Shown here in pieces: positions 52,176 through 61,556 of a DNA stretch of 64,000 bases (the stretch's first letter is position 1; each line of letters begins with the position of its first letter). Below the pieces are notes generated by a model that was not told the DNA's origin, searched no databases, and saw nothing but the letters and a program-made list of their open reading frames with translations. Position numbers and translations under genes: made by a program. Source of the stretch: an uncultured Eubacteriales bacterium (lineage in GTDB: Bacteria > Bacillota > Clostridia > Oscillospirales > CAG-382); the NCBI GenBank assembly GCA_934446675.1, contig CAKSEL010000001.1, positions 62,001 to 126,000 on the forward strand. The letters are read 5' to 3'.

Positions 52176-53396
52176 TTACGCCTTGCCGTGCGAGAGCTTA
52201 ATACCCTGGAGAATATTTGTATCAAACGAGAAATTAAGGCTTTCCTGCTGTCTTTCGCGCTTGAAAGCAAGTTTTACAATGTCGTCAAGAAGTTCCGCAA
52301 ACGGCTTTCCGGTTGCTTCCCAGAGATAGAACGAAAGCGAGCCGGGAATTGTATTGAGTTCGTTTACGTACAGTTCGTCTTTTACGGTATCGTACAGGAA
52401 ATCGACGCGCGTAACTCCGGCGCAGCCTATACAACAGAACGCTGTCTTTGCATATTCTCTGACTTTTGCCTCAAGTTTGGGCGAAATGTCTGCCGGGAGT
52501 TTTCTCTTTGTGTCAGCCATACCGGCGCTTGATTTTGAACCGCCCGCCTTTGAACCTGCTGTCTTTGAACCGGATTTTGAGCCGCCGCTCAAATATTTAT
52601 CGGCATAGCTTAAAATTTCATCATTATTTATGGGTTCTTCGCAGACGGAGGTCTGTGCGTCATTCTTATCTCCGAGTACGGAGCAGTTGATCTCTTTCAG
52701 ATTTTCGACAGAGTTTTCTATAAGTGCCGTATCGGAAAACTCAAAAGCATACTCAAGCGCCTTTTCAAGCCCTGCCCTGTCATGTGCCTTCTTTATTCCG
52801 ACGCTTGAACCGAGATTTACGGGCTTTACTATTACGGGATATGAAGTTCTCGATTCTATAAGCTCAACCGACTTCGCGGTGTCTTTCATATACTGCTTTG
52901 AATTTACGCAGATACAGTCGAGCACCGGCACGCCGTATGCGCGCAGAACGTATTTTGTCGCAGCCTTATCCATGCATACAGCGCTTGAATATACGTCGCA
53001 GCCCGCATAAGGAATACCTATGCTGTGAAGATAACCCTGAATAGAACCGTCCTCGACGTTTGTGCCGTGTACTACGGGCATTGCAACATCAACTTTGGCT
53101 ATAACATTGTTTCCGAATGCTTTTGACGGGTATCTTACAAGCAGAAAATCGTTTCCGTCACGTACAAGACTTACTCTTACCGCGCCTTTTTTAAGTTTTT
53201 CTATATCCTTATACGCTTCAATTTCTCCGACATCGCCGCCTGCGTACATCTCGCAGTTCTTTGCTATATAGACGGGAACCGGCTCATACTTCGACGTATC
53301 GAACGCATACACTGCCTGAAGTCCCGATATTACCGAGATCTCATGCTCAACGCTCATTCCGCCGAAAAATACCGCAACTCTTATTCTCTCTGACAT
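52176..53396 (-). CDS. ddl: D-alanine-D-alanine ligase with a Gly/Ser/Lys-rich insert
   Basis: ATP-grasp enzyme joining two D-alanines for peptidoglycan. 406 residues: FFGGMSVEHEISVISG, PVIVKPVNLGSSVGIKKA, GCAGVTRVDFLYD, VNELNTIPGSLSFYLW. Near the omega-loop there is a repeated low-complexity segment (GGSKSGSKTAGSKAGGSKSS), present in shorter form in clostridial relatives. Start ATG 53396 has GAGG eight nt upstream; the ATG at 53402 is too close to it. Between MurF and a hydrolase gene in one operon. D-Ala-D-Ser specificity cannot be excluded. Confidence 0.9.
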   Translation of the reverse strand: MSERIRVAVFFGGMSVEHEISVISGLQAVYAFDTSKYEPVPVYIAKNCEMYAGGDVGEIEAYKDIEKLKKGAVRVSLVRDGNDFLLVRYPSKAFGNNVIAKVDVAMPVVHGTNVEDGSIQGYLHSIGIPYAGCDVYSSAVCMDKAATKYVLRAYGVPVLDCICVNSKQYMKDTAKSVELIESRTSYPVIVKPVNLGSSVGIKKAHDRAGLEKALEYAFEFSDTALIENSVENLKEINCSVLGDKNDAQTSVCEEPINNDEILSYADKYLSGGSKSGSKTAGSKAGGSKSSAGMADTKRKLPADISPKLEAKVREYAKTAFCCIGCAGVTRVDFLYDTVKDELYVNELNTIPGSLSFYLWEATGKPFAELLDDIVKLAFKRERQQESLNFSFDTNILQGIKLSHGKA

Positions 53397-53429
53397 ATTC
53401 ATTACCTCTTTACAATATATAGATCTTTA

Positions 53430-54965
53430 TCAATAGTTATCCGGAAGATCGTTTTCAAGTAAAATATACTTATGCTGATCCGAAACGACGGCTCTTGCCG
53501 CGTCAACCGCAGCGGTTACGGTGTCAAATCTCAAAAGTCTTGTTTCGTCAAATCCTGCTTTCTTCGCACCGTCGTAAACATCGTCCGCTATACGCTTTCC
53601 GACAAGGAATATATAGTCGCAGACCGCGGCGCATTCTTCGCCGAATTTAAAATTAAGCTCGCTCTGTCTGTTTCCGAGTTCTATCATACCCGGGGTTACT
53701 ATTATTTTCACTCCGTCAAGCACGGACATGACCTCAAGCGCCGCATGGGTGCCTGTCGGATTTGCGTTGAAAGCGTCGTCTATAATGGTTATACCGTTTC
53801 CGGCATCAAGCATCTGAAGTCTGTGCGTTACGGGTTCAAGACGGCGCACGGCTATTGCAACGTCGTCGGGATCTACTCCGAAATCAAGCGCAAAACATAT
53901 ACAGCCTGCAAGATTCTGAACGTTATGCTTGCCCAAAAGCTTTGTTGTGAAATTATAGGTCTTTCCTTTATAGGAAATTTCAAACTCCGTGCCTTTATCG
54001 CTTATTTTTGTTATATTTGCCTTGCAGTCGGCGTCGGCAAAATCAGTACCGTAGCTTACAACCTGCTTTCCGGTATCCTTTGAACGTATATACGCGTTAT
54101 CGTAATTGAGATAGATCCTTCCGTCCGGCGGAATCGCGTCTGCAAGCTCAAACTTGGTATCGGTAATATTTTCCACCGTTCCGAAACTTTCAAGGTGCTG
54201 CGGTCCTATTGCGGTAATTATGCCGTATTTCGGCTTTGCAATATCGCAGAGTTCTTTTATATCGCCCTTATACTTTGCGCCCATCTCGCAGATGAATATT
54301 TCATGCGACGGCTTTAACATCTCGCGCACCGTCTTAACAACTCCCATAGGCGTATTATAGCTTGCAGGGGTAATAAGCACGTTATATTCAGGCTCAAGCA
54401 GTTTACAAAGAAAATTTTTGGTACTCGTCTTGCCGTAGCTGCCGGTAATTCCGACTACAATAAGATCGTTGCGTGCCGAAAGCTTTTTCTTTGCGTCGTT
54501 TATATATCCTTGCTTTACAGCTTTTTCGACAGGAGAATTTACAATGTCGGCAGCAACAAGAATTGCAAACGAAAGCATTACAAAAAGACTTTCAAAAGCC
54601 GCCTCAAAGCGGGTAAACGAAAACAGAACGCCGAGTATTATGTAGATAAGCGCCGCCGTAAACAGCATACGCTTTACTCTTGCGGTATATACAAGCGGCT
54701 TTTTAGCCTTTGTGCGCGGAATAAACGCATACGCCGTAAGCAGCATGAAAACCGCCGAAGCATACAGAGCCGCACCGCCGAAAAACGAGATTACAAGCGA
54801 AACAAGCGCAAAGGTTATACGCGCGCACACAACGCCCGCGTTATCCGAAAGCCAGCGCCCGAAAGCGTCTCTGTGATAGCCCTCAAGCTGAAACATATGC
54901 GTATGGCTGACAAGCGAAAAAGCAAAGGCTATTGCAGCCGCCAGTCTGAAAATTATAATCGGCAT
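53430..54965 (-). CDS. murF: Membrane-embedded MurF-type Mur ligase
   Basis: 511 residues. The first 165 residues hold about five membrane helices (1-22, 43-62, 64-82, 98-118, 122-142) in place of the usual UDP-substrate-binding domain. The Mur ligase core follows: P-loop GITGSYGKTSTKNFL (172-186), ICEMGAKYKGDIKELC, YNTPMGVVKTV, ATPase core LGKHNVQNLAG and IIDDAFNANPTG. It adds D-Ala-D-Ala to a UDP-linked or lipid-linked muramyl tripeptide. Next to ddl. Calling it MurF is supported by context; a lipid-intermediate ligase is possible. Confidence 0.85.
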   Translation of the reverse strand: MPIIIFRLAAAIAFAFSLVSHTHMFQLEGYHRDAFGRWLSDNAGVVCARITFALVSLVISFFGGAALYASAVFMLLTAYAFIPRTKAKKPLVYTARVKRMLFTAALIYIILGVLFSFTRFEAAFESLFVMLSFAILVAADIVNSPVEKAVKQGYINDAKKKLSARNDLIVVGITGSYGKTSTKNFLCKLLEPEYNVLITPASYNTPMGVVKTVREMLKPSHEIFICEMGAKYKGDIKELCDIAKPKYGIITAIGPQHLESFGTVENITDTKFELADAIPPDGRIYLNYDNAYIRSKDTGKQVVSYGTDFADADCKANITKISDKGTEFEISYKGKTYNFTTKLLGKHNVQNLAGCICFALDFGVDPDDVAIAVRRLEPVTHRLQMLDAGNGITIIDDAFNANPTGTHAALEVMSVLDGVKIIVTPGMIELGNRQSELNFKFGEECAAVCDYIFLVGKRIADDVYDGAKKAGFDETRLLRFDTVTAAVDAARAVVSDQHKYILLENDLPDNY

Positions 54966-54985
54966 AAAAAATTATCTCCGTAAAA

Positions 54986-55756
54986 TCAGAATTTATAAAA
55001 TGAGCGCAGCACGCGCGAAGTAAGCGCAAAATCGTCGGCAAACGAAAAGTGTCCGGCATTTCTGACCGTCACAAGTCCGCAGTCGGGTATAAGCTTTTCC
55101 ATAAGCTTTGCGTCGGAAATTGGCGTTGCGGTATCGTTTTCACCCCAGATAAGCAGCGTCGGCACGGCAATTTCATGCAATCTTCCGGTCATATCAGAAT
55201 TAATGACCTTCACCATGCTTTTTCGCATTATATCCGAGGCTGCGGCATAGTCGGACGAACCGAATTTCTTTTTCATGTTTTCAAGTGCGTCCGGAAACGC
55301 CTTTGCAACGGGCGCAAACGAAAGCATGCCTTTCAGCGCCTTATAAGTCTTTACTTTGAGCGTCTTTTTGAGCGTTTTTTTTGCAGGAATTCCTGCGCTG
55401 TCGATAAGAACAAGGCTTTTCGGCTTAACACTGCCCTCTCCCGTACAGAGAGCTATTGCGGTTCTTCCGCCGTGGGAATGACCGATAAGAGAAAAATCGC
55501 AAACACCGAGTTTTTCAAGCAGTAGTTTTACAAACTCCGCATAATCATCGGCGTCATACGCAAAAGACGGCTCGGTCGTTTTTCCGAATCCCGGCATATC
55601 TGGCGCTATTACCCTGAAATTTGTTTTTAGCAGATCTATAAGAAGTCTGTAAACCTCTCCGTAAGCACCCCAACCGTGAAGTATTACGATGCAGTCGCCC
55701 TTACCCTCATCTATGAGATTTACGTCGAGTTTATCGCCCTTATATTCAACAATCAC
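54986..55756 (-). CDS. Alpha/beta hydrolase
   Basis: 256 residues with oxyanion hole HGWGAYGEV, nucleophile GHSHGGRT, Asp in IWGENDTATP and His in NAGHFSF: a complete triad. Starts at GTG 55756 with AAAGGGTGAT upstream. First gene of the operon with murF, ddl and a second hydrolase. Substrate unknown. Confidence 0.88.
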   Translation of the reverse strand: MIVEYKGDKLDVNLIDEGKGDCIVILHGWGAYGEVYRLLIDLLKTNFRVIAPDMPGFGKTTEPSFAYDADDYAEFVKLLLEKLGVCDFSLIGHSHGGRTAIALCTGEGSVKPKSLVLIDSAGIPAKKTLKKTLKVKTYKALKGMLSFAPVAKAFPDALENMKKKFGSSDYAAASDIMRKSMVKVINSDMTGRLHEIAVPTLLIWGENDTATPISDAKLMEKLIPDCGLVTVRNAGHFSFADDFALTSRVLRSFYKF

Positions 55757-55792
55757 CTGAAATTATCACCCTTTAAAAATCAGTACCTTTAC

Positions 55793-55821
55793 AGTATAAA
55801 CTCAAAAGCGCACTTTGTCAA
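55793..55821 (-). promoter_or_regulatory. Consensus promoter of the hydrolase-murF-ddl operon
   Basis: Minus strand: TTGACA (55816-55821), 17-nt spacer, TATACT (55793-55798). Confidence 0.85.
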
Positions 55822-55870
55822 CCGAAACAGCGTTTTGATGTCAGGTTATTTACATTTATTATACAGCATA

Positions 55871-55891
55871 ATCACAAATTTGTGATACAAT
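55871..55891 (+). promoter_or_regulatory. 16-bp palindrome overlapping an extended -10
   Basis: ATCACAAATTTGTGAT (55871-55886) is a perfect palindrome. Its end overlaps TGA-TACAAT, an extended -10 (55883-55891), with no good -35. The HAD gene starts 25 nt later. A repressor bound here would block transcription; the regulator is unknown. Confidence 0.5.
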
Positions 55892-55915
55892 AAAAGAAAA
55901 AACAAGGAGAAAACA

Positions 55916-56572
55916 ATGTCATTCAAAACGATACTCTTTGACCTTGACGGAACGCTTACCGATCCGGCGCTCGGCATTACGAAAAGCGTTGCATATGCGC
56001 TCGACGGATTCAATATTCCCCACGGAGAACCCGAAACGCTGAAATATTTTATAGGTCCGCCTCTGCGTGAGGAATTCATGAAATTCACTCACTCTGACGA
56101 CGTGGATTTCGGCGAAAAGCTTGTGGCAAAATACCGCGAATACTACTCTGTTACCGGAATTTACGAAAACAGAGTTTACGACGGAATTCCCGAAATGCTG
56201 TCCAAGCTCAAAGACAGCGGAAAAACGCTTGCGGTTGCAACATCAAAGCCCGAAAAGTTTGCAAAAATTATTCTCTCGCACTTCGGAATTGACAAATATT
56301 TTACGCTCTGTGCAGGCGCCAATATGGACAACACACGCACAAACAAGGCAGACGTCATACGTTTTGCGCTGTCCGAGCTCGGTCTTGAATACGGCGACAA
56401 AAACACGGTAATGGTCGGGGACAGATTTCACGACATTGAAGGCGCAAAGGCTTGCGGACTTACATCTGTCGGAGTATGTTTCGGCTACGGCACAAAAGAA
56501 GAACTGCAAAGCCACGGTGCGCAGATTACCGTAAACGACACAGACGAGCTTTACTCGGTTTTAAGCGTCTGA
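55916..56572 (+). CDS. HAD-superfamily phosphatase (Gph/PpaX-like)
   Basis: 218 residues: FDLDGTLTDPALGI, GPPLREEF, VATSKPEKFA and MVGDRFHDIEGA, the four HAD motifs of phosphoglycolate-phosphatase-like enzymes. AAGGAG precedes the ATG. Monocistronic; its 3' end overlaps the convergent deacylase gene by 12 nt. The substrate is not certain. Confidence 0.87.
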   Translation: MSFKTILFDLDGTLTDPALGITKSVAYALDGFNIPHGEPETLKYFIGPPLREEFMKFTHSDDVDFGEKLVAKYREYYSVTGIYENRVYDGIPEMLSKLKDSGKTLAVATSKPEKFAKIILSHFGIDKYFTLCAGANMDNTRTNKADVIRFALSELGLEYGDKNTVMVGDRFHDIEGAKACGLTSVGVCFGYGTKEELQSHGAQITVNDTDELYSVLSV

Positions 56573-57118
56573 ATTTCCGGTAAGCTTTACGACGGTCATA
56601 AAATGTCCGGTATAATCAAGAAATTTTCCGGTTATATCGCTTGTCTTGATTTTAAGGCTTGTCGTATTCATACAGGGGTGGCAGCCGACATATTCTTCTT
56701 TGAGCACGTCCTCGTCAACAAGCAGATTTACCATATGGTTTTTATCGTTCATAAGTCCGAGAATACTTACGGAGCCGGGACACAGACCGAGGTATTCCTC
56801 CATATAGCTTTCGGGTGCGAACGAAAGGCGCGAAGAACCTATCTGATGCGACAGCTCTTTTGTTTTGAACGGTTTATCTCCGGGCATCATAAGCAGATAG
56901 AATTTTGTTTTCTGCGAATTACACAAAAACAGATTCTTACATATCTTTATGCCGAGAATTTCATCTATATTACCGCAGTCGCTTATCGTGGCTGCCGCGT
57001 CATGGTCTACCCTCTCGAATGCAATTCCGAGCTTTTCAAGAACGTCGTATGCGCGTTCTTCCCTCTCGCTTCTTTTATCTTTCGGTCTCTCTCGGTACAC
57101 CGTCGTATCAATATGCAT
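56561..57118 (-). CDS. YbaK/ProRS-associated aminoacyl-tRNA deacylase (ProX/PrdX-like)
   Basis: 185 residues of the YbaK/Ybak-like editing domain family that hydrolyses mischarged Ala- or Cys-tRNA-Pro. Seen: KNLFLCNSQKTKFYLLMMPG, GSSRLSFAPE, LCPGSVSILGLMND and the GCHPCMNTTSLKI end. Own promoter at 57176-57204. Free-standing, as is usual when the ProRS lacks the insert. Confidence 0.87.
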   Translation of the reverse strand: MHIDTTVYRERPKDKRSEREERAYDVLEKLGIAFERVDHDAAATISDCGNIDEILGIKICKNLFLCNSQKTKFYLLMMPGDKPFKTKELSHQIGSSRLSFAPESYMEEYLGLCPGSVSILGLMNDKNHMVNLLVDEDVLKEEYVGCHPCMNTTSLKIKTSDITGKFLDYTGHFMTVVKLTGNSDA

Positions 57119-57175
57119 TTTAAATCACTCTTTTCATTTTTGCGCATTTTATAAAAACAATAACTTATGCCAAAT

Positions 57176-57204
57176 ATTTTACCACAATTCAAGCCGTAAT
57201 TCAA
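57176..57204 (-). promoter_or_regulatory. Promoter of the deacylase gene
   Basis: Minus strand: TTGAAT (57199-57204), 17-nt spacer, TAAAAT (57176-57181). Only 22 nt from the divergent rnf promoter. Confidence 0.65.
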
Positions 57205-57226
57205 CAGTTTTTGCAAAAACTATATA

Positions 57227-57255
57227 TTGAATATTGCAAAAAAGTGTGGTATACT
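57227..57255 (+). promoter_or_regulatory. Promoter of the rnf operon
   Basis: TTGAAT (57227-57232), 17-nt spacer, TATACT (57250-57255), 37 nt before rnfC. Confidence 0.75.
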
Positions 57256-57291
57256 AAGCTTAACTAAAACCAGACGGAAAGGTAGGTCAAT

Positions 57292-58638
57292 ATGCCAAAA
57301 ACATTTCCGGGCGGAATACACGTTCCGGGCAACAAGAACACAAAAAACATTCCCATACGCGATTTTCCCGCACCTCCGCAGGTTGCAATCCCCTTACAGC
57401 AGCACATAGGCGCGCCTGCAAAGCCGCTTGTAAATGTCGGCGACGAGGTTAAACTCGGTCAGGTAATTGCTGATTTTACCGGCGGACTTTCATGTCCGGT
57501 TCATGCGTCGGTTTCAGGCACGGTAAAGGCAATCGAACAAAGACAGTCATATTCCGGCGTCGGCACAACGTCGCACATTGTTATAGAAAACAACTTCAAA
57601 AACGAAACAAGCCCCGACATAAAGCCGTATAACGGCGATATTTTCAAAGCGTCAAGCGAAGAGATAATAGAAATCGTCAGAAAAGCCGGCATTTCCGGCA
57701 TGGGCGGAGCTGCGTTCCCGACATATGCAAAAATCTCGTCAGCTATCGGAAAAGCGACGGAACTCATAGTAAACTGCGCCGAATGCGAGCCGTACATAAC
57801 CGAAAACCACCGTCTTATGCTCGAACAGCCCGGCGACATAATAAACGGCGCAAAAATTCTCATGCACGCGACGGGTGCAAAGCACATCACCGTTGCCGTT
57901 GAGGACAACAAGATGAACGCCGTCAAGGTTCTCGAAAAGGTCACGGAAAACGACAGGGACATATCCGTAAGAATATTAAAAACAAAGTATCCTCAGGGAG
58001 ACGAACGCCAGCTCATATACGTAATCAAGGGCGTAAGGCTTCCGGCAGGAAAGCTGCCTGCCGACGTCGGCTGCGTTATATTCAACGCCGAAACCTGCAT
58101 TGCGGTAAACAATGCGGTCAAAACAGGTATGCCTTTGATAAAAAGCGTTGTCACGGTTGACGGCGACGCGGTAAAAACGCCGTCCAATTTAAGAATACCT
58201 CTCGGCGTATCTCTCGGAGACGTTATAGACTTCTGCGGCGGCACTGTCGGAGATGTTTACAAGATAATAACCGGCGGTCCGATGATGGGCGCTGCGCAGT
58301 GGGATTATAACGCGGTTGTAATGAAAAACACATCGGCGATACTCGTTCTGTCCGACAGCGGAGTTGTTAAAGATGCTCCTGCCTGCATACACTGCGGAAA
58401 ATGCGTCGGCGTCTGTCCCATGCGCCTTATGCCGAACTACCTTGCGGCTTTCTCAAAAGCCGGAGACGACGAATCGGCTCTTTCCTTTAACGTAATGTCA
58501 TGCGTTGAGTGCGGCTGCTGCACATACACCTGCCCCGGTAATGTGCCGATCGTTCAGTATATACGCACCGAAAAAGCAAAAATCAACGCTGCAAGAAAAG
58601 CTGCCGCAGCCAAACAAAAGGAAAGCGAGGGAAAATAA
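57292..58638 (+). CDS. rnfC: Ion-translocating oxidoreductase complex subunit C
   Basis: NADH/FMN- and Fe-S-carrying subunit of Rnf, which moves electrons between ferredoxin and NAD+ while pumping Na+ or H+. 448 residues: GGIHVPG start, GAAFPTYAKI and VNCAECEPYITENHRLM for the NADH/FMN part, then two 4Fe-4S motifs, CIHCGKCVGVCPM and CVECGCCTYTCPG. First gene of the rnfCDGEAB operon, with GAAAGG upstream. Confidence 0.96.
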   Translation: MPKTFPGGIHVPGNKNTKNIPIRDFPAPPQVAIPLQQHIGAPAKPLVNVGDEVKLGQVIADFTGGLSCPVHASVSGTVKAIEQRQSYSGVGTTSHIVIENNFKNETSPDIKPYNGDIFKASSEEIIEIVRKAGISGMGGAAFPTYAKISSAIGKATELIVNCAECEPYITENHRLMLEQPGDIINGAKILMHATGAKHITVAVEDNKMNAVKVLEKVTENDRDISVRILKTKYPQGDERQLIYVIKGVRLPAGKLPADVGCVIFNAETCIAVNNAVKTGMPLIKSVVTVDGDAVKTPSNLRIPLGVSLGDVIDFCGGTVGDVYKIITGGPMMGAAQWDYNAVVMKNTSAILVLSDSGVVKDAPACIHCGKCVGVCPMRLMPNYLAAFSKAGDDESALSFNVMSCVECGCCTYTCPGNVPIVQYIRTEKAKINAARKAAAAKQKESEGK

Positions 58639-58643
58639 GACAA

Positions 58644-59687
58644 ATGAACAACGTACAAAACACTCCGACGAGAAAAATGCTTACAATGACGGCGTCTCCT
58701 CATGTTAAAAGCCCCGAAACGACGTCTGTCATAATGTTAAACGTTATAATTGCACTTTTACCCGCGCTTTTATGGAGCATATACATATTCGGGCCGAGAG
58801 CTGCGGTCGTTACGGCAGTCAGCGTGATTTCCTGCGTACTTTTTGAGTATCTTTACAGGAAGCTTACAGGCAAAAACAATACTGTCGGCGACTTATCCGC
58901 AGCGGTTACGGGAATACTGCTTGCATTTTCTCTTCCCGTTTCGGTTCCGCTTTGGCTCCCGGCTGTCGGCGCGTTCTTTGCAATAGTTATCGTAAAGCAG
59001 CTCTACGGCGGCATAGGCAAAAACGTCGTAAACCCTGCGCTTGCTGCGCGCGTATTCTTATTTATCGCGTTTCCGACGGAACTTACGGCTTTTACGGGCG
59101 TAAAAAAATATTTGCCGGCACTTAAAATCAACGTTTCCGATCTTGCTTCGGGAACCGCTGCAAACGGCGCAGATTTTGCGGCAGGCGCAACTCCTCTTGT
59201 AACGCTCAAAAACGGAATTACACCCGACAGCGACATAATGTCGGCTCTTCTCGGCAGCATACCCGGCTGTATCGGTGAAATTTCCGTAACCCTGCTTTTA
59301 CTCGGCGGCATTTATCTGCTTTGCAGAAAAATCATCACATGGCACATTCCCGTAAGCTTTCTTGCGACAGTCGCGCTGCTTACGTTCATCTTTCCCAAAG
59401 GCGGTATGCCGGCAAGTGTATTTATGCTCTACGAGCTCTGCACGGGCGGTCTTATTCTCGGAGCTTTATTCATGGCGACCGACTATGTTACCTCACCCGT
59501 AACGCCGCGCGGAAGAATTATTTACGGCGTCGGCTGCGGTCTTATAACGGTATTTATCAGATATTTCGGCGGTTATCCCGAAGGCGTTTCGTTTGCCATA
59601 CTTATAATGAATTTATTTGTATGGTATCTCGACAAATTCACAAAGCCGGTCTGCTTCGGAGGTGCTAAGAAAAATGGAACAAAATAA
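58644..59687 (+). CDS. rnfD: Rnf complex subunit D
   Basis: Membrane subunit with a covalently bound FMN. 347 residues, about 8-10 helices. The motif GATPLVTLK contains the likely FMN-carrying threonine. The N-terminus SPHVKSPETT is typical. Six nt after rnfC; overlaps rnfG. Confidence 0.95.
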   Translation: MNNVQNTPTRKMLTMTASPHVKSPETTSVIMLNVIIALLPALLWSIYIFGPRAAVVTAVSVISCVLFEYLYRKLTGKNNTVGDLSAAVTGILLAFSLPVSVPLWLPAVGAFFAIVIVKQLYGGIGKNVVNPALAARVFLFIAFPTELTAFTGVKKYLPALKINVSDLASGTAANGADFAAGATPLVTLKNGITPDSDIMSALLGSIPGCIGEISVTLLLLGGIYLLCRKIITWHIPVSFLATVALLTFIFPKGGMPASVFMLYELCTGGLILGALFMATDYVTSPVTPRGRIIYGVGCGLITVFIRYFGGYPEGVSFAILIMNLFVWYLDKFTKPVCFGGAKKNGTK

Positions 59688-60315
59688 CACAAAACAGCTT
59701 ATCGGCATTGCTTTGAAATTACTTGCGATATGCACCATTGTCGCGGTTATTGTGGCACTTGTATATTCGGTAACAAAGGACAGAATAGACCTCAACGAAA
59801 AGGTAAATACGGCACAGGCGCTTGACGGCATATATTCAGAAGAATACAGCGGACTGAGCTTTTCCGTTTCGGACACAGAAAACTCGCCTGCATTTGTAAT
59901 GAAGGACGCGGACGGAAACACGGTAATCTCCTGCGACGAAGCTAAAACAGAGCTTATTTCAGACGTTACCGCGCTCTATGTAATAAACGACGCCGACGGC
60001 AACACGGTAAGCTATTGCGTATCGGTCGCGCCTATGGGATTCAAGGACACAATCAATATGCTTGTTGCGGTAAATCCCGACGTCAGCGTAAAAGGCGTTA
60101 AAATTGTTTCAATGTCCGAAACCTCGGGTATCGGCACGAAGGCGGCAGAACCGGAATTTCTTGAAAAATTCAACGGTCTCGGCAGTCCCGTATCGTCAAA
60201 AGTAGATACCATTTCCGGTGCTACAAAGACATCAAAGCCTGTTATCGGCGCTGTTGACACGGCGCTTCGCCAGACAGCAGAATACATAAAGTCGAACGGA
60301 GGTCTTTCACAATGA
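59674..60315 (+). CDS. rnfG: Rnf complex subunit G
   Basis: Single-span membrane protein with an external FMN-binding domain. 213 residues: one helix near residues 8-32, then the flavinylation motif SGATKTSKPV. ATG 59674 overlaps the rnfD end by 14 nt, with GGAGGTG in the rnfD coding region. Confidence 0.95.
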   Translation: MEQNNTKQLIGIALKLLAICTIVAVIVALVYSVTKDRIDLNEKVNTAQALDGIYSEEYSGLSFSVSDTENSPAFVMKDADGNTVISCDEAKTELISDVTALYVINDADGNTVSYCVSVAPMGFKDTINMLVAVNPDVSVKGVKIVSMSETSGIGTKAAEPEFLEKFNGLGSPVSSKVDTISGATKTSKPVIGAVDTALRQTAEYIKSNGGLSQ

Positions 60316-60941
60316 ACAACAAACCCACACTGAAAGAACGGCTGTTTGAAGGTCTTTTCGACCAGAACCCGATACTTGTACAGCTTCTCGGAACCTGTCC
60401 GACGCTTGCGACAACCACATCGCTGCAAAACGGTTTCGGCATGGGCATTTCGGCGACCGCCGTACTTATACTCTCAAATCTGCTTATCTCGCTGTTACGC
60501 AAATTCATACCGAAACAGGTAAGAATTGCCGCGTACATTGTCATAATTTCCGGCTTTGTAACGGCTATCGAGCTTCTGATAAAAGCGTACATTCCGGCAC
60601 TTGACAAATCACTCGGATTATTTATTCCGCTCATAGTCGTAAACTGCATAATCCTTGCGCGCGCAGAAGCTTACGCATCCAAAAACGTGCCTGTCGATTC
60701 GATGCTTGACGGTCTTTTCATGGGACTGGGATTTACGTTTGCTCTGAGCCTTTTGGGAGCAGTCAGGGAAATACTCGGCAGCGGAACTTTACTCGGTCAC
60801 ACCGTTATGTGGCCCGGTTACAAGCCTATGCTTATATTCGTACTTCCTGCGGGAGCGTTTCTTACTCTCGGCTGTCTGATTGCCGCGGTCAATGCGGTGC
60901 TTTCGGCTGTAAAAAGCAAAAACGGAGGTGACAAAAAATGA
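60312..60941 (+). CDS. rnfE: Rnf complex subunit E
   Basis: Six-helix membrane subunit of 209 residues, paralogous to RnfA. LLGTCPTLATTTSLQNGFGMG carries the cysteine near helix 1 and LVVNCIILARAEAYA the second; together RnfA and RnfE bind a membrane 2Fe-2S cluster in known complexes. Overlaps rnfG and rnfA by 4 nt each. Confidence 0.95.
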   Translation: MNNKPTLKERLFEGLFDQNPILVQLLGTCPTLATTTSLQNGFGMGISATAVLILSNLLISLLRKFIPKQVRIAAYIVIISGFVTAIELLIKAYIPALDKSLGLFIPLIVVNCIILARAEAYASKNVPVDSMLDGLFMGLGFTFALSLLGAVREILGSGTLLGHTVMWPGYKPMLIFVLPAGAFLTLGCLIAAVNAVLSAVKSKNGGDKK

Positions 60942-61528
60942 GTTTCGGTGCGCTTATAGGTATTCTCATTTCGTCAATACTTATTGACAACTACATCTTC
61001 TCAAGATTTTTGGGTATTTGCCCTTTTCTGGGTTTATCCGAAAAGCCCTCAACAGCTCTCGGCATGGGCTGTGCGGTCACGTTTGTAATGACAATTTCGT
61101 CGGCGGTTACCTGGTGCGTATACACGTTCGTACTTGTTCCGCTCGGACTTGAATATCTCAAAACCATTGCTTTTATCCTTATAATTGCATCGCTTGTACA
61201 GCTTATAGAGATGTTTTTAAAGAAAAACGTACCGTCGCTGTACACGGCTCTCGGCATATATCTGCCGCTTATCACAACAAACTGCGCAATACTCGGTGCG
61301 GCTCTATTGTGCATACAGAACAACTACAATCTTATAAGCTCGGTTATTTTCAGTTTCGGTTCGGCTGTCGGCTGGACACTTGCGATAGTCATATTTGCAG
61401 GCGTGCGTGTGCGCGTATCCTTTGCCGAAACGCCGAAGTGCTTTAAAGGCACGCCTATTGCCCTTGTCACCGCCTGTCTTATCGCCATGGCATTTTCGGG
61501 CTTTCAGGGCGTTGAGCTTCCGTTCTGA
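60938..61528 (+). CDS. rnfA: Rnf complex subunit A
   Basis: Six-helix membrane subunit of 196 residues. ILIDNYIFSRFLGICPFLG and LITTNCAILGAALL contain the conserved cysteines paired with RnfE. GGAGGTG precedes its ATG, which overlaps the rnfE stop (ATGA). Confidence 0.95.
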   Translation: MSFGALIGILISSILIDNYIFSRFLGICPFLGLSEKPSTALGMGCAVTFVMTISSAVTWCVYTFVLVPLGLEYLKTIAFILIIASLVQLIEMFLKKNVPSLYTALGIYLPLITTNCAILGAALLCIQNNYNLISSVIFSFGSAVGWTLAIVIFAGVRVRVSFAETPKCFKGTPIALVTACLIAMAFSGFQGVELPF

Positions 61529-61556
61529 ACCATAAACGCGAAAAGGAGAAAACAAT

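Noticed and set aside
55871..55886. CRP or FNR site
   Set aside because: The half-sites are in the TCACA...TGTGA orientation, opposite to the CRP consensus, and do not match FNR; reported only as an unknown palindrome.
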